From contig CANRCX010000014.1 in the NCBI GenBank assembly GCA_947629235.1, positions 1 to 39,169 of the forward strand: a stretch of DNA of 39,169 bases. Direction: 5' to 3'. Shown here in pieces: positions 8,646 to 17,210 of this stretch; within the stretch, counting starts at the first letter, position 1, and each line of letters opens with the position of its first letter. Under the pieces are notes generated by a model that was given only the letters and a program-made list of their open reading frames with translations, had not been told where the DNA came from and did no database searches. A program made the translations under genes and the position numbers. Origin of the DNA: an uncultured Bacilli bacterium. Lineage in GTDB: Bacteria; Bacillota_I; Bacilli_A; RF39; UBA660.

Positions 8646-9200
8646 ATGCCAGTATGGTTAATTGTAGTTTTAGCAGTTTTAGTACTTTTAGTATTATATG
8701 TAATAGTAACTTATAATGGTTTAGTATCACTTAGAAATAAAGTTAAAGATCAACATAGTCAAATTGATGTTGAACTTAAAAGAAGATTTGATTTAGTACC
8801 AAATTTAGTTGAAACTGTAAAAGGTTATGCTAAACATGAAAAAAGTACTTTAGAAGATGTAGTAAAAGCAAGAAATTCTTATGTTTCAGCTGATAATATG
8901 TCTGATCAATTAAAAGCTGATGATGCACTTACTAAAGCAATTAGTAAATTATTTGCATTAAGTGAAGCTTATCCAGAATTAAAAGCTAATGAGAATTTTA
9001 CTAAACTTCAAGATGAACTTTCTGAAATTGAACAAAAAATTGTATATTCTAGACAATTTTATAATGATAGTGTTATGAATTTGAATAATAAAATTGAAAA
9101 ATTCCCATCAAATATCGTTGCAAAGATGTTTAATTTCACAATGAAAGATTTCTTTGAAGCATCTAATGAAGAAAGACAAAATGTAAAAGTTAAATTCTAG
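8646..9200 (+). CDS. lemA: LemA family protein
   Basis: A 184-residue protein of normal LemA length. It has one N-terminal transmembrane helix (about residues 3-22) followed by the signature YNGLVSLRNKVKDQHSQIDV and RRFDLVPNLVETVKGYA, then a helical domain with TKLQDELSEIEQKI and YSRQFYNDSVMNLNNKIEKF. LemA proteins have an extracytoplasmic helical bundle of unknown biochemical function and are often encoded beside DUF2207 or TPM-domain membrane proteins, exactly the context here. The ribosome binding site AAGGAGGA is strong and fixes the ATG at 8646. Confidence 0.93.
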   Translation: MPVWLIVVLAVLVLLVLYVIVTYNGLVSLRNKVKDQHSQIDVELKRRFDLVPNLVETVKGYAKHEKSTLEDVVKARNSYVSADNMSDQLKADDALTKAISKLFALSEAYPELKANENFTKLQDELSEIEQKIVYSRQFYNDSVMNLNNKIEKFPSNIVAKMFNFTMKDFFEASNEERQNVKVKF

Positions 9201-9230
9201 GCATTTAAAAAATGCATCTTATAAAAATAA

Positions 9231-9254
9231 AGGTAATTTTAAATTATCTTTTTT
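9231..9254 (+). terminator. Terminator in cassette copy 1
   Basis: AGGTAATTT (9231-9239) pairs with AAATTATCT (9241-9249) with one G-T wobble, then a T run to 9254. A weaker GCATTT/AAATGC hairpin at 9201-9215 without a T tract precedes it. Confidence 0.65.
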
Positions 9255-9255
9255 C

Positions 9256-9284
9256 TTGTTATAATATAATTAATATGATATATT
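9256..9284 (+). promoter_or_regulatory. DUF2207 promoter, cassette copy 1
   Basis: TTGTTA (9256-9261), 17-nt spacer, TATATT (9279-9284), TGA extended -10. It starts two bases after the terminator T tract. Confidence 0.7.
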
Positions 9285-9310
9285 TTTAATGTAATAATAG
9301 AGGTGAGATT

Positions 9311-11050
9311 ATGAAATTAAAATACTTTTTAGTATTAATTACATCATTTTTCTTTATGAATGTAGTATATGCTAATGATATTAAAAGTATAAGTATGGAT
9401 ATTTATGTTGATAATAATGGAAATGCTCATATTAAAGAAACATGGGTAGCTGATTTAAATAGTGGAACAGAAGGATATAAGCCTTATTATAATTTAGGTA
9501 CTTCTGAAATAAAAGATTTTAAAGTAAAATTAGGTGATAGAGAATTTATTACAATTTCATATTGGAATGTAGATGCATCATTTAATAATAAAAGTTATAA
9601 AGCAGGAATACATAAAATAGAAGATGGATATGAATTATGTTTTGGAATATCTAAGTATGGATTAAATACATATGAACTTAATTATACAATAACAAATTTT
9701 GTAGTAGGACTAAATGATTCTGATATGATATATTGGACACTAGTGCCACATAATTTATCAGATAAACCAGAAAGCGTACATATAAAAATATATAGTGATT
9801 TTAAATATGAAGATACATTAGATGTATGGGGATATGGAAATTATGGTGGTCTTGCATATGTACATGATGGATATATAGAAATGGATAGTGAAGGCGAATT
9901 AGAAACTTATGAGTATATGACTATTTTAGTAAAATATCCAAAAGATACATTTAATACAAATACTAAAATAGATAAAGAGTTTAATTATTATTATGAAATG
10001 GCAGAAGATGGAGCAGAACATTACATAGAACCTGATGATAATATAGATGAAGACGATGATATTATTGATGTAGACGATGATATTCCTGAAGAAGATGAAG
10101 AAGATATTAAAGAATCTAAAAGTGTTTCAAATATCTTTAGATTATTAGTAGTTATTATTTTCTTAGCTTTTCCAATATTAGTAGCAATAATTCTTTTATC
10201 ATTAAATAAAGGTGTATTTTATGGAACTAAAAAATTAAAGTTTAGTAAAGAAATTAAAAAAGTAAAAGATGCTCCATATTTTAGAGATATACCATGTAAT
10301 AAAAATATATTTGAAGCATATTGGATTGCTTGTCAATTTGGATTAGTTAATAGTAAAAATGATTTTTTAGGAGCTGTTCTTCTAAAATGGATAAAAGATA
10401 AAAATATAGAAAAAGTTGTAAAAGATAAGTATGTACTTAAATTTAATAATAAAAAGAATTTAACAGATGTTGAAATAGAACTATATGATATGATGGAAGA
10501 ATCTAGTATTGACGGAATACTTGAGAAAAATGAATTTGTAAAATGGTGTAGAAAACATAGTTCTATGATACTTAACTGGTTTAATAAAATAATAGATGAA
10601 CAAACTATGAATTATGTAAGTAGTGGATTAATATATGAAGAAAAAGCATTATTTAATAAAAAGTATTTAGTTAATTCTGCTATGAAGGAATATGCTCTTC
10701 AAATGTCAGGACTTAAAAAATTCTTAAATGATTTTTCAAATATTAAAGATAGAAAGTCTATAGAAGTAATGTTATGGCAAGAATATTTAATGTATGCTCA
10801 AATATTTGGAATAGCTAAAGAAGTAGCAAGAGAATTTAAAAATTTATATCCAGATGTTATTACAGAAGAAGCATATAGTGACTTTATATTTATAGATAAC
10901 TTATCATATGAAATTATAGAAGCAGCATCACATATAAATAGTAGTTCAAGTTCAAGTAGTTATTCTTCTGGTGGTGGTGGCTTCTCATCAGGTAGTGGTG
11001 GTAGTGGCTCATTTGGTGGTGGCTCATCAGGTGGCGGTGGATTTCGTTAA
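9311..11050 (+). CDS. DUF2207 membrane protein, copy 1
   Basis: A 579-residue protein of the DUF2207 family. A signal peptide (residues 1-21, ending VVYA) leads to an extracellular beta-rich DUF2207 domain (about 22-225) with landmarks MDIYVDNNGNAHIKETWVA and YELCFGISKYGLNTYELNY. A very acidic Asp/Glu linker (about 235-265), a transmembrane helix (about 272-298) and a cytoplasmic region follow. The protein ends in a Gly/Ser-rich tail finishing GGSSGGGGFR. Function is unknown; the family is commonly coupled to LemA, whose gene lies directly upstream. Its own promoter and a GAGGTGA ribosome binding site precede it. Two closely related copies follow in tandem. About 310 bp of its extracellular domain (9590-9900) is nearly identical to copy 3 but not to copy 2. 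Confidence 0.88.
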   Translation: MKLKYFLVLITSFFFMNVVYANDIKSISMDIYVDNNGNAHIKETWVADLNSGTEGYKPYYNLGTSEIKDFKVKLGDREFITISYWNVDASFNNKSYKAGIHKIEDGYELCFGISKYGLNTYELNYTITNFVVGLNDSDMIYWTLVPHNLSDKPESVHIKIYSDFKYEDTLDVWGYGNYGGLAYVHDGYIEMDSEGELETYEYMTILVKYPKDTFNTNTKIDKEFNYYYEMAEDGAEHYIEPDDNIDEDDDIIDVDDDIPEEDEEDIKESKSVSNIFRLLVVIIFLAFPILVAIILLSLNKGVFYGTKKLKFSKEIKKVKDAPYFRDIPCNKNIFEAYWIACQFGLVNSKNDFLGAVLLKWIKDKNIEKVVKDKYVLKFNNKKNLTDVEIELYDMMEESSIDGILEKNEFVKWCRKHSSMILNWFNKIIDEQTMNYVSSGLIYEEKALFNKKYLVNSAMKEYALQMSGLKKFLNDFSNIKDRKSIEVMLWQEYLMYAQIFGIAKEVAREFKNLYPDVITEEAYSDFIFIDNLSYEIIEAASHINSSSSSSSYSSGGGGFSSGSGGSGSFGGGSSGGGGFR

Positions 11051-11076
11051 AAAGATAATTTAAAATTATCTTTTTT
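11051..11076 (+). terminator. Terminator in cassette copy 2
   Basis: AAAGATAAT (11051-11059), loop TTAAA, ATTATCTTT (11065-11073), T tract to 11076. It begins right after the stop codon. Confidence 0.75.
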
Positions 11077-11077
11077 C

Positions 11078-11106
11078 TTGTTATAATATAATTAATATGA
11101 TATATT
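11078..11106 (+). promoter_or_regulatory. DUF2207 promoter, cassette copy 2
   Basis: TTGTTA (11078-11083), 17-nt spacer, TATATT (11101-11106), identical to copies 1 and 3 through the ribosome binding site. Confidence 0.7.
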
Positions 11107-11133
11107 TTTAATGTAATAATAGAGGTGAAAATT

Positions 11134-12792
11134 ATGAAATTAAAATATTTTTTAGTGTTAATTACTTCATTTTTATTAATAAATGTAGTAAATGCAAATG
11201 AAATATCAACTATTAGTATGGATATTTATGTTGATAATAATGGAGATGCTCATATTAAAGAAACATGGGTAGCTACTTTAGATAGTGAAACAGAAGGGTA
11301 TAAACCATATAACAATTTAGATACTGCTGAAATACAAGATTATAGTGTAAAATTAAATGGTGTAGAATATACAACAATTTCTCCTTGGGATGTAGATGCA
11401 ACATTTGAAGATAAAAGTTATAAAGCAGGAATACACAAATCAGATGAAGGATATGAATTATGTTTTGGTATATCAGAATATGGATTAAATACATATGAAC
11501 TTGATTATACAATAAAAAATTTTATAATTGGATTAAATGATTCAGATGTATTATATTGGACACTAATACCACATAATCTATTAAATAAACCAGATAAAGT
11601 AGATATTAAAATATATAGTGATTTTATATATGATAATAATTTAGAAGTATGGGGATATGGTAATTATGGTGGGCTTGCTTATGTATATGATGGTTATATA
11701 AAAGTAGAAAAGAAAAATGGACTTGATAGTAATGAATATATGGCAGTATTAGCAAAATTTCCAAAAGGAACATTTAATACTAATATTAAAAAAGATAATA
11801 ATTTTGATTATTATCATCAAATAGCAGAAAATGATACTACAAAATATGAATACGAAGATGATAGTGAAGATGACGATGCTTTTATAATGTTTATAGTTTT
11901 ATTATTCATTATAATTCCAACAATACTTACATCAATAGTGGCTTCATCAAAATCTAGTTCATATGGAACTAAAAAACTAAAATTTAATAAAGGAATAACT
12001 AAAGTAAAAAATGCCCCATATTTTAGAGATATACCTTGTAATAAAAATATATTCGAAGCATATTGGGTTGCTTGTCAATTTAAATTAGTTAAAAACAAAA
12101 ATGATTTTTTAGGAACAGTTCTTCTAAAATGGATAAAAAATAATAATATAACAAATGTAGGTAAGGATGCTCTTAAGTTTAATAATAAAAAGAATTTAAC
12201 AGATCTTGAAAAAGAACTATATGATATGATGGAAGAAGCTAGTGCTGATGGAGTACTTGAAAATAAAGAATTTGTAGAATGGTGTAAAACTCATTACAAT
12301 AAGATAATTAAATGGTTTAACAAAGTAATAGATGAACAAACTATGAATTATGTAGAATCAGGATTAATTACAGAAGAGAAAAAATTCTTTAGTAAAACAT
12401 ATTTAGTAAAAGATGAAATGAAAGATAATGCTCTTCAAATGTCAGGACTTAAAAACTTTTTAAATGATTTTTCAAATATTAAAGATAGAGAGTCTATAGA
12501 AGTAATGTTATGGCAAGAATATTTAATGTATGCTCAAATATTTGGAATAGCTAAAAAAGTAGCAAAAGAATTTAAAAATTTATATCCAGATGTTATTACA
12601 GAAGAAGTATATAGTGACTTTGTATTTATAAATAATCTATCATATGAAGGAGTACATGCTGTTACTACTGCAAGTAGTTTATCAGAACAAAGAGCTCGTA
12701 ATTATACTGCTGGTGGTGGTGGCTTCTCATCAGGTGGTGGTGGAGCTGGTTCCTTCGGTGGTGGAGGAAGTGGTGGCGGTGGCTTCCGTTAG
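11134..12792 (+). CDS. DUF2207 membrane protein, copy 2
   Basis: A 552-residue DUF2207 paralogue with the same layout as its neighbours: signal peptide (ending VVNA), extracellular DUF2207 domain, short acidic linker, transmembrane helix (about residues 249-270, IMFIVLLFIIIPTILTSIV), cytoplasmic domain and Gly-rich tail ending GGGGSGGGGFR. The start is ATG 11134, because the in-frame GTG at 11125 is the GTG of the ribosome binding site GAGGTGA. The cytoplasmic part is strongly conserved with the other copies (APYFRDIPCNKNIFEAYW; SIEVMLWQEYLMYAQIFGIA), while the extracellular domain is the most diverged of the three. Role unknown; probably acts with LemA at the membrane. Confidence 0.88.
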   Translation: MKLKYFLVLITSFLLINVVNANEISTISMDIYVDNNGDAHIKETWVATLDSETEGYKPYNNLDTAEIQDYSVKLNGVEYTTISPWDVDATFEDKSYKAGIHKSDEGYELCFGISEYGLNTYELDYTIKNFIIGLNDSDVLYWTLIPHNLLNKPDKVDIKIYSDFIYDNNLEVWGYGNYGGLAYVYDGYIKVEKKNGLDSNEYMAVLAKFPKGTFNTNIKKDNNFDYYHQIAENDTTKYEYEDDSEDDDAFIMFIVLLFIIIPTILTSIVASSKSSSYGTKKLKFNKGITKVKNAPYFRDIPCNKNIFEAYWVACQFKLVKNKNDFLGTVLLKWIKNNNITNVGKDALKFNNKKNLTDLEKELYDMMEEASADGVLENKEFVEWCKTHYNKIIKWFNKVIDEQTMNYVESGLITEEKKFFSKTYLVKDEMKDNALQMSGLKNFLNDFSNIKDRESIEVMLWQEYLMYAQIFGIAKKVAKEFKNLYPDVITEEVYSDFVFINNLSYEGVHAVTTASSLSEQRARNYTAGGGGFSSGGGGAGSFGGGGSGGGGFR

Positions 12793-12818
12793 AAAGATAA
12801 TTTTAAATTATCTTTTTT
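12793..12818 (+). terminator. Terminator in cassette copy 3
   Basis: AAAGATAAT (12793-12801), loop TTTAA, ATTATCTTT (12807-12815), T tract to 12818. Confidence 0.75.
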
Positions 12819-12819
12819 C

Positions 12820-12848
12820 TTGTTATAATATAATTAATATGATATATT
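12820..12848 (+). promoter_or_regulatory. DUF2207 promoter, cassette copy 3
   Basis: TTGTTA (12820-12825), 17-nt spacer, TATATT (12843-12848), TGA extended -10, same as the other two copies. Confidence 0.7.
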
Positions 12849-12875
12849 TTTAATGTAATAATAGAGGTGAAAGTT

Positions 12876-14570
12876 ATGAAATTAAAATACTTTTTAGTAT
12901 TAATTACATCATTTTTATTTATGAATGTAGTACATGCTAATGAGATAAGAAGTATAAATATGGATATTTATGTTGATAATAATGGAGATGCTCATATTAA
13001 AGAAACATGGATAGCTACTTTAAATAATGGAACAGAAGGGTATAAGCTATATTATAATTTAGGTACATCTGATATTTTAGATTATAGAGTAAAAATGGAT
13101 AATATAGAATTTACAACTATTTCTAACTGGAATAAAGATGCATCATTTATCGATAAAAGTTATAGAGCAGGAATACATAAAATAGAAGATGGATATGAGT
13201 TATGTTTTGGAATATCTAAGTATGGATTAAATACATATGAACTTAATTATACAATAACAAATTTTGTAGTAGGACTAAATGATTCTGATATGATATATTG
13301 GACACTAGTGCCACATAATTTATCAGATAAACCAGAAAGCGTACATATAAAAATATATAGTGATTTTAAATATGAAGATACATTAGATGTATGGGGATAT
13401 GGAAATGATGGTGGTCTTGCATATGTACATGATGGATATATAGAAATGAATAGTGAAGGTGAATTAGATACTTATGAATATATGACAATACTTGTGAAAT
13501 ATCCAAAAGATACATTTAATACATCAACTAAAATAAATAAAAAATTTAATTATTATTATAAAAAAGCAAAAAAAGGTTCTATAAATAGTAAAAAAATTAT
13601 AGATAAAATTACTAATATTATGTATATTATACTTAATATTATAAAATATATTATTATTTTATTAGCATTAGCTCTTCCATTTATTTGTGGATTAATTTTA
13701 CTTAAAAGAAAGCGTGTTTATGGAACTAAAAATTTACAATTTAATAAAGGTATTACTAAAATTAAAAAAGCTCCATATTTTAGAGATATACCATGTAATA
13801 AAAATATATTTGAAGCATATTGGGTTGCTTGTCAATTTGAATTAGTTGATAATATAAATGATTTCTTAGGATCTGTTCTTCTAAAATGGATAAAAGATAA
13901 AAATATAGAAAAAGATTCTTCAAATAAAGAAGCAATAAGATTTAAAAATAAAAAGAATTTAACAGATGTTGAAATAGAACTATATGATTTGATGAAAGAA
14001 GCAAGTGTTGATGGAGTACTTGAAGCAAAAGAATTTATAAGATATAGTAAAAAACATTATTCTAAATTACTTAAATGGTTTGATAAAGAAATAGATGAAC
14101 AAACTATGAAATATGTAGAAAAAGGATTAATAATTAAGTCTAAAGATACATATTTAGTAAAAGATGAAATGAAGGAATATGCTCTTCAAATGGCAGGACT
14201 TAAAAAATTCTTAAATGATTTTTCAAATATTAAAGATAGAGAGTCTATAGAAGTAATGTTATGGCAAGAATATTTAATGTATGCTCAAATATTTGGAATA
14301 GCTGATAAAGTAGCAAAAGAATTTAAAGACTTATATCCAGATGTTATTACAGAAGAAGTATATAGTGACTTTGAATTTATTAATAATTTATCATATGATA
14401 GTATACATGCCGCTGTAAATGCAAGAACTTCATATCAAAAATCATATCATCAAAGTTCAAGTAAAAAAAGAGATTTTGACTATTCTTCAGGTGGCGGGGG
14501 TTATTCTTCTAAAGGTGGTGGAAGTGGATCTTTTGGTGGTGGATCATCAGGTGGCGGAGGCTTCCGTTAA
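12876..14570 (+). CDS. DUF2207 membrane protein, copy 3
   Basis: A 564-residue DUF2207 paralogue. The signal peptide ends VVHA; the extracellular domain is followed by a linker that is basic and Lys-rich (KKAKKGSINSKK) instead of acidic as in copies 1 and 2. The transmembrane helix is at about residues 248-275, followed by the conserved cytoplasmic domain and a Gly/Ser tail ending GGSSGGGGFR. Start ATG 12876 follows GAGGTGA. Part of the extracellular domain is nearly identical in DNA to copy 1 (13155-13465 against 9590-9900), which suggests gene conversion past the copy in between. Function unknown; last gene of the lemA-DUF2207 array. Confidence 0.88.
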   Translation: MKLKYFLVLITSFLFMNVVHANEIRSINMDIYVDNNGDAHIKETWIATLNNGTEGYKLYYNLGTSDILDYRVKMDNIEFTTISNWNKDASFIDKSYRAGIHKIEDGYELCFGISKYGLNTYELNYTITNFVVGLNDSDMIYWTLVPHNLSDKPESVHIKIYSDFKYEDTLDVWGYGNDGGLAYVHDGYIEMNSEGELDTYEYMTILVKYPKDTFNTSTKINKKFNYYYKKAKKGSINSKKIIDKITNIMYIILNIIKYIIILLALALPFICGLILLKRKRVYGTKNLQFNKGITKIKKAPYFRDIPCNKNIFEAYWVACQFELVDNINDFLGSVLLKWIKDKNIEKDSSNKEAIRFKNKKNLTDVEIELYDLMKEASVDGVLEAKEFIRYSKKHYSKLLKWFDKEIDEQTMKYVEKGLIIKSKDTYLVKDEMKEYALQMAGLKKFLNDFSNIKDRESIEVMLWQEYLMYAQIFGIADKVAKEFKDLYPDVITEEVYSDFEFINNLSYDSIHAAVNARTSYQKSYHQSSSKKRDFDYSSGGGGYSSKGGGSGSFGGGSSGGGGFR

Positions 14571-14584
14571 AAAATAATCAATTA

Positions 14585-14612
14585 AAAATGAGATTTGTAT
14601 AAATCTCATTTT
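14585..14612. terminator. Bidirectional terminator between convergent genes
   Basis: AAAATGAGATTT (14585-14596), GTAT loop, AAATCTCATTTT (14601-14612), with T-rich sequence on both sides. It serves the DUF2207 array on the plus strand and the WG-repeat gene on the minus strand. Confidence 0.8.
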
Positions 14613-16090
14613 ATTTCTTTTTTAAATTCAATTTCATAAATAGTTGATTTATTTTTATTAATACTACTAAAATTATAATTACCTAAATAATCATGAATAT
14701 TATCAAATGTATTTATAAGTTCATCATTCTTATATATTTTAAGTGTATCATTATCTAAAATAAATCCATATCCATTATCAAAATATTCATATACCGCAGT
14801 TTTTTCACTTATTTCTTTTGAATTAAATAAATCTATATAATATGTTTTATCTTTTGAAGTATCTCCTTCAAGAGAATACTTTAAATCAATTTTATAAATA
14901 CAATATTTTTTTAATGGAGTAATATTTATATTATAATTATATATTTTTTCATATGGAATACTTAATTTATAATATTCATAAAAATCATTATCATAAAATA
15001 TAATATTTAATTTATCATTATTTTCAATAACTGTATAGAAATAATAATCTGATTTATTTTCTTCATCTATATATCCTAAATCAAATACTTCATTATTTAA
15101 CTCTTTTTTAATACCTTTAGAATTAATTACATAAGAATTATTTTTATTAATTATATATAGATTATTACCAATCATTTTAAATTTAATATTATTATCAATT
15201 TTATAGTCTACTATTAAATTATTATTGTATATAACACCAAACTTATTATCTTTACTTAATATTTTATAATTATCAATATAGTAAATAGTATCATATTCAT
15301 TATTTAAAATAACTTCATCTTTAGAATTAATTATTCCAAATTTATTATCTTTAAAAAATATAAATTCATCTTTATTAATTGAATTACTTAAATAATCATA
15401 TTTAAAATCAATAACTATATCACCATTTGTATTCATTAAACCAAATTTATTATCTTTATTTTCTATAATTATATAATTTGGATTATTTGAAATAACATAA
15501 TCATTATAATCTTCTTTAATATATAAATTAATAATATTATCATCTAATTTAATAGTTTCATCAGTTTTAATATTTAGAAGTAATAAATTATCTTCATTTT
15601 CAAGTACTAAATAATCAGTTATATATTCACTACCATTATAATATGTTAATGGTTTAATACTAACATAATAATCTGATTTAGTATTTGTTTTAGTATTAAT
15701 ATAATAACTACTATTCTTATTATTAACTATTTCATAATTACCATATTTATTATCATCATCAGTATCTTTTTTAATAGTTTTAAATTCATTATAAAGATTA
15801 CCAATTTCACCAATTATATAATGATCAATATCATCTTCATTACTTGAAAGTAATATTTCATTTGTCTTATCATCTATACTAATAATACCATCATATGTTT
15901 TAATTTCTTTTAAAGATACATTAGTATATTCTTCTTTAATTACAGGTTTAACTATTTCATTATCAATCTTATGTTTAATATTATCTTTTCCATTTAATTT
16001 TATAAATGTATAAATAGAAAGTATAAAAAATATTAATAAAATCCATACAATAAATACTCTAATAATTAATTCCTTTTTATCTTTTTCCAT
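14606..16090 (-). CDS. WG-repeat membrane-anchored protein
   Basis: A 494-residue protein with one N-terminal transmembrane helix (about residues 11-31, FIVWILLIFFILSIYTFI) and a large, probably extracellular domain. Three WG beta-repeats are recognisable in the middle by the pattern KFGLMNTNGDIVIDFKYD, KFGIINSKDEVILNNEYD and KFGVIYNNNLIVDYKID. WG repeats form beta-structures of unknown, probably binding, function. The protein is very rich in Asn, Asp, Lys and Tyr. I take ATG at 16090 with the ribosome binding site GAGGTGA; the in-frame GTG at 16096 is part of that site. It follows the other minus-strand gene by 12 bases, so the two form an operon. Confidence 0.75.
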   Translation of the reverse strand: MEKDKKELIIRVFIVWILLIFFILSIYTFIKLNGKDNIKHKIDNEIVKPVIKEEYTNVSLKEIKTYDGIISIDDKTNEILLSSNEDDIDHYIIGEIGNLYNEFKTIKKDTDDDNKYGNYEIVNNKNSSYYINTKTNTKSDYYVSIKPLTYYNGSEYITDYLVLENEDNLLLLNIKTDETIKLDDNIINLYIKEDYNDYVISNNPNYIIIENKDNKFGLMNTNGDIVIDFKYDYLSNSINKDEFIFFKDNKFGIINSKDEVILNNEYDTIYYIDNYKILSKDNKFGVIYNNNLIVDYKIDNNIKFKMIGNNLYIINKNNSYVINSKGIKKELNNEVFDLGYIDEENKSDYYFYTVIENNDKLNIIFYDNDFYEYYKLSIPYEKIYNYNINITPLKKYCIYKIDLKYSLEGDTSKDKTYYIDLFNSKEISEKTAVYEYFDNGYGFILDNDTLKIYKNDELINTFDNIHDYLGNYNFSSINKNKSTIYEIEFKKEIK

Positions 16091-16102
16091 ATTCACCTCA
16101 TT

Positions 16103-16954
16103 TTATTTAACTCTTTTATTTAAATAATCTTTAGTATCATTAATTCTTTCTAATAAATCTTTATATTCATTTAATAAACCATAATAATCAAAATAATATT
16201 CAATTACATCTTCTTCATTTTTTTTGATAAATATATCTAATTTTTTTATTTGCTTTTCTAAATTTGTTTTTATTTCAGTAATACTTTTATTAAACACATT
16301 TTCAAAGTCATTATCATTATAATCAAAATATTTATTAATTGTATCTTCATCCATATCAACTATATTTAAGTTTAAAGATAAAATTAATGCATCTTTCAAA
16401 GATAAATAGTTTAACAAAAACATAAATGATTTATTAGTTAAAAGAGTATATGCAAATTCTTCATCATTAATTTCATTAAAAATTTTTTTAGTATTTCTTC
16501 TAATATCAAAGAAATATTCAATTCTATCTATAAATTCTTTATATCTTTTTGTATTATCAATTTTAATATCAGGAAAAATACATTTTTCATTTGGAGCATT
16601 TTTTAATCTCTTATATGCTTCTACTCTTAACTTTGGTAAGTTTTCACTTAATACATTATCTATATAATCAATATCAAGATTATAAGCTTCCATTATTTCA
16701 TTTAAATCTAGATTAATTTCTTTAATATAAGAAGCTATAATAAAAGCTGATTTTAAATCTTTAACAATCTTATATATAAAAGTAAAGTCATTAAATACTA
16801 ATTCATCAAAATTAATCTTTCCATCAAATTTTTCTTCAATTTCTTCTCTTAATTCATAAGGGGTTTTAATTTTTGTATTTTCATTTATATTATCAGTATT
16901 ATTGACTTTATTATTACTCTTGTTTTTGTTTTTATTCCTAAACTTTTCAAACAT
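16103..16954 (-). CDS. Protein with two degenerate sigma-region-4-like modules
   Basis: A 283-residue soluble protein that I do not recognise as a named family. Its N-terminal ~30 residues are Asn/Lys-rich and disordered. Two segments resemble each other: FTFIYKIVKDLKSAFIIAS with the following 35 residues (from about residue 57), and SFMFLLNYLSLKDALILSL with its following 35 residues (from about residue 177). The second also resembles the extreme C-terminus of the sigma factor at 32736-35015 (SFAEMLEIMPIKDAIIVALR...). This looks like a helix-turn-helix/sigma-4-like fold that has lost typical DNA-contact residues. The C-terminus is a probable coiled coil. Start ATG follows AGGTGAT. A regulatory or sigma-interacting role is inference only. 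Confidence 0.55.
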   Translation of the reverse strand: MFEKFRNKNKNKSNNKVNNTDNINENTKIKTPYELREEIEEKFDGKINFDELVFNDFTFIYKIVKDLKSAFIIASYIKEINLDLNEIMEAYNLDIDYIDNVLSENLPKLRVEAYKRLKNAPNEKCIFPDIKIDNTKRYKEFIDRIEYFFDIRRNTKKIFNEINDEEFAYTLLTNKSFMFLLNYLSLKDALILSLNLNIVDMDEDTINKYFDYNDNDFENVFNKSITEIKTNLEKQIKKLDIFIKKNEEDVIEYYFDYYGLLNEYKDLLERINDTKDYLNKRVK

Positions 16955-16970
16955 TGTATCACCTATAATA

Positions 16971-16999
16971 ATTATATCATTTATTAATATTATTTTAAA
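16971..16999 (-). promoter_or_regulatory. Promoter of the minus-strand operon
   Basis: Read on the minus strand: TTTAAA (16999-16994), 17-nt spacer, TATAAT (16976-16971), preceded by TGA as an extended -10. The -35 is weak. It lies about 17 nt from the ATG at 16954. Confidence 0.55.
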
Positions 17000-17162
17000 T
17001 TAAATTATAGGTAATTTACATATATGTTTTATTCAGAAAAGTATCTTGTTTTAAAATATAATTTCTTAATTTTAATTATTGCAAATTCATAATAATTAAA
17101 AAAATACAAAAAAATTATTTGAAATAAATATCTAAAAATAAAGTGAAAACTTTTAATTTTTC

Positions 17163-17191
17163 TTTAAAAAATATTAAATATAATATATAAT
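17163..17191 (+). promoter_or_regulatory. Candidate promoter of the RnfC-like gene and holA
   Basis: TTTAAA (17163-17168), 17-nt spacer, TATAAT (17186-17191). The surroundings are almost pure A+T, so chance matches are likely. Confidence 0.35.
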
Positions 17192-17210
17192 TATTAAAGG
17201 AGAAGTAAAT

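Noticed and set aside
12644-12853. A plus-strand frame over the end of DUF2207 copy 2
   Set aside because: It is a shifted reading of the Gly-rich tail (Val-rich translation) and has no ribosome binding site.
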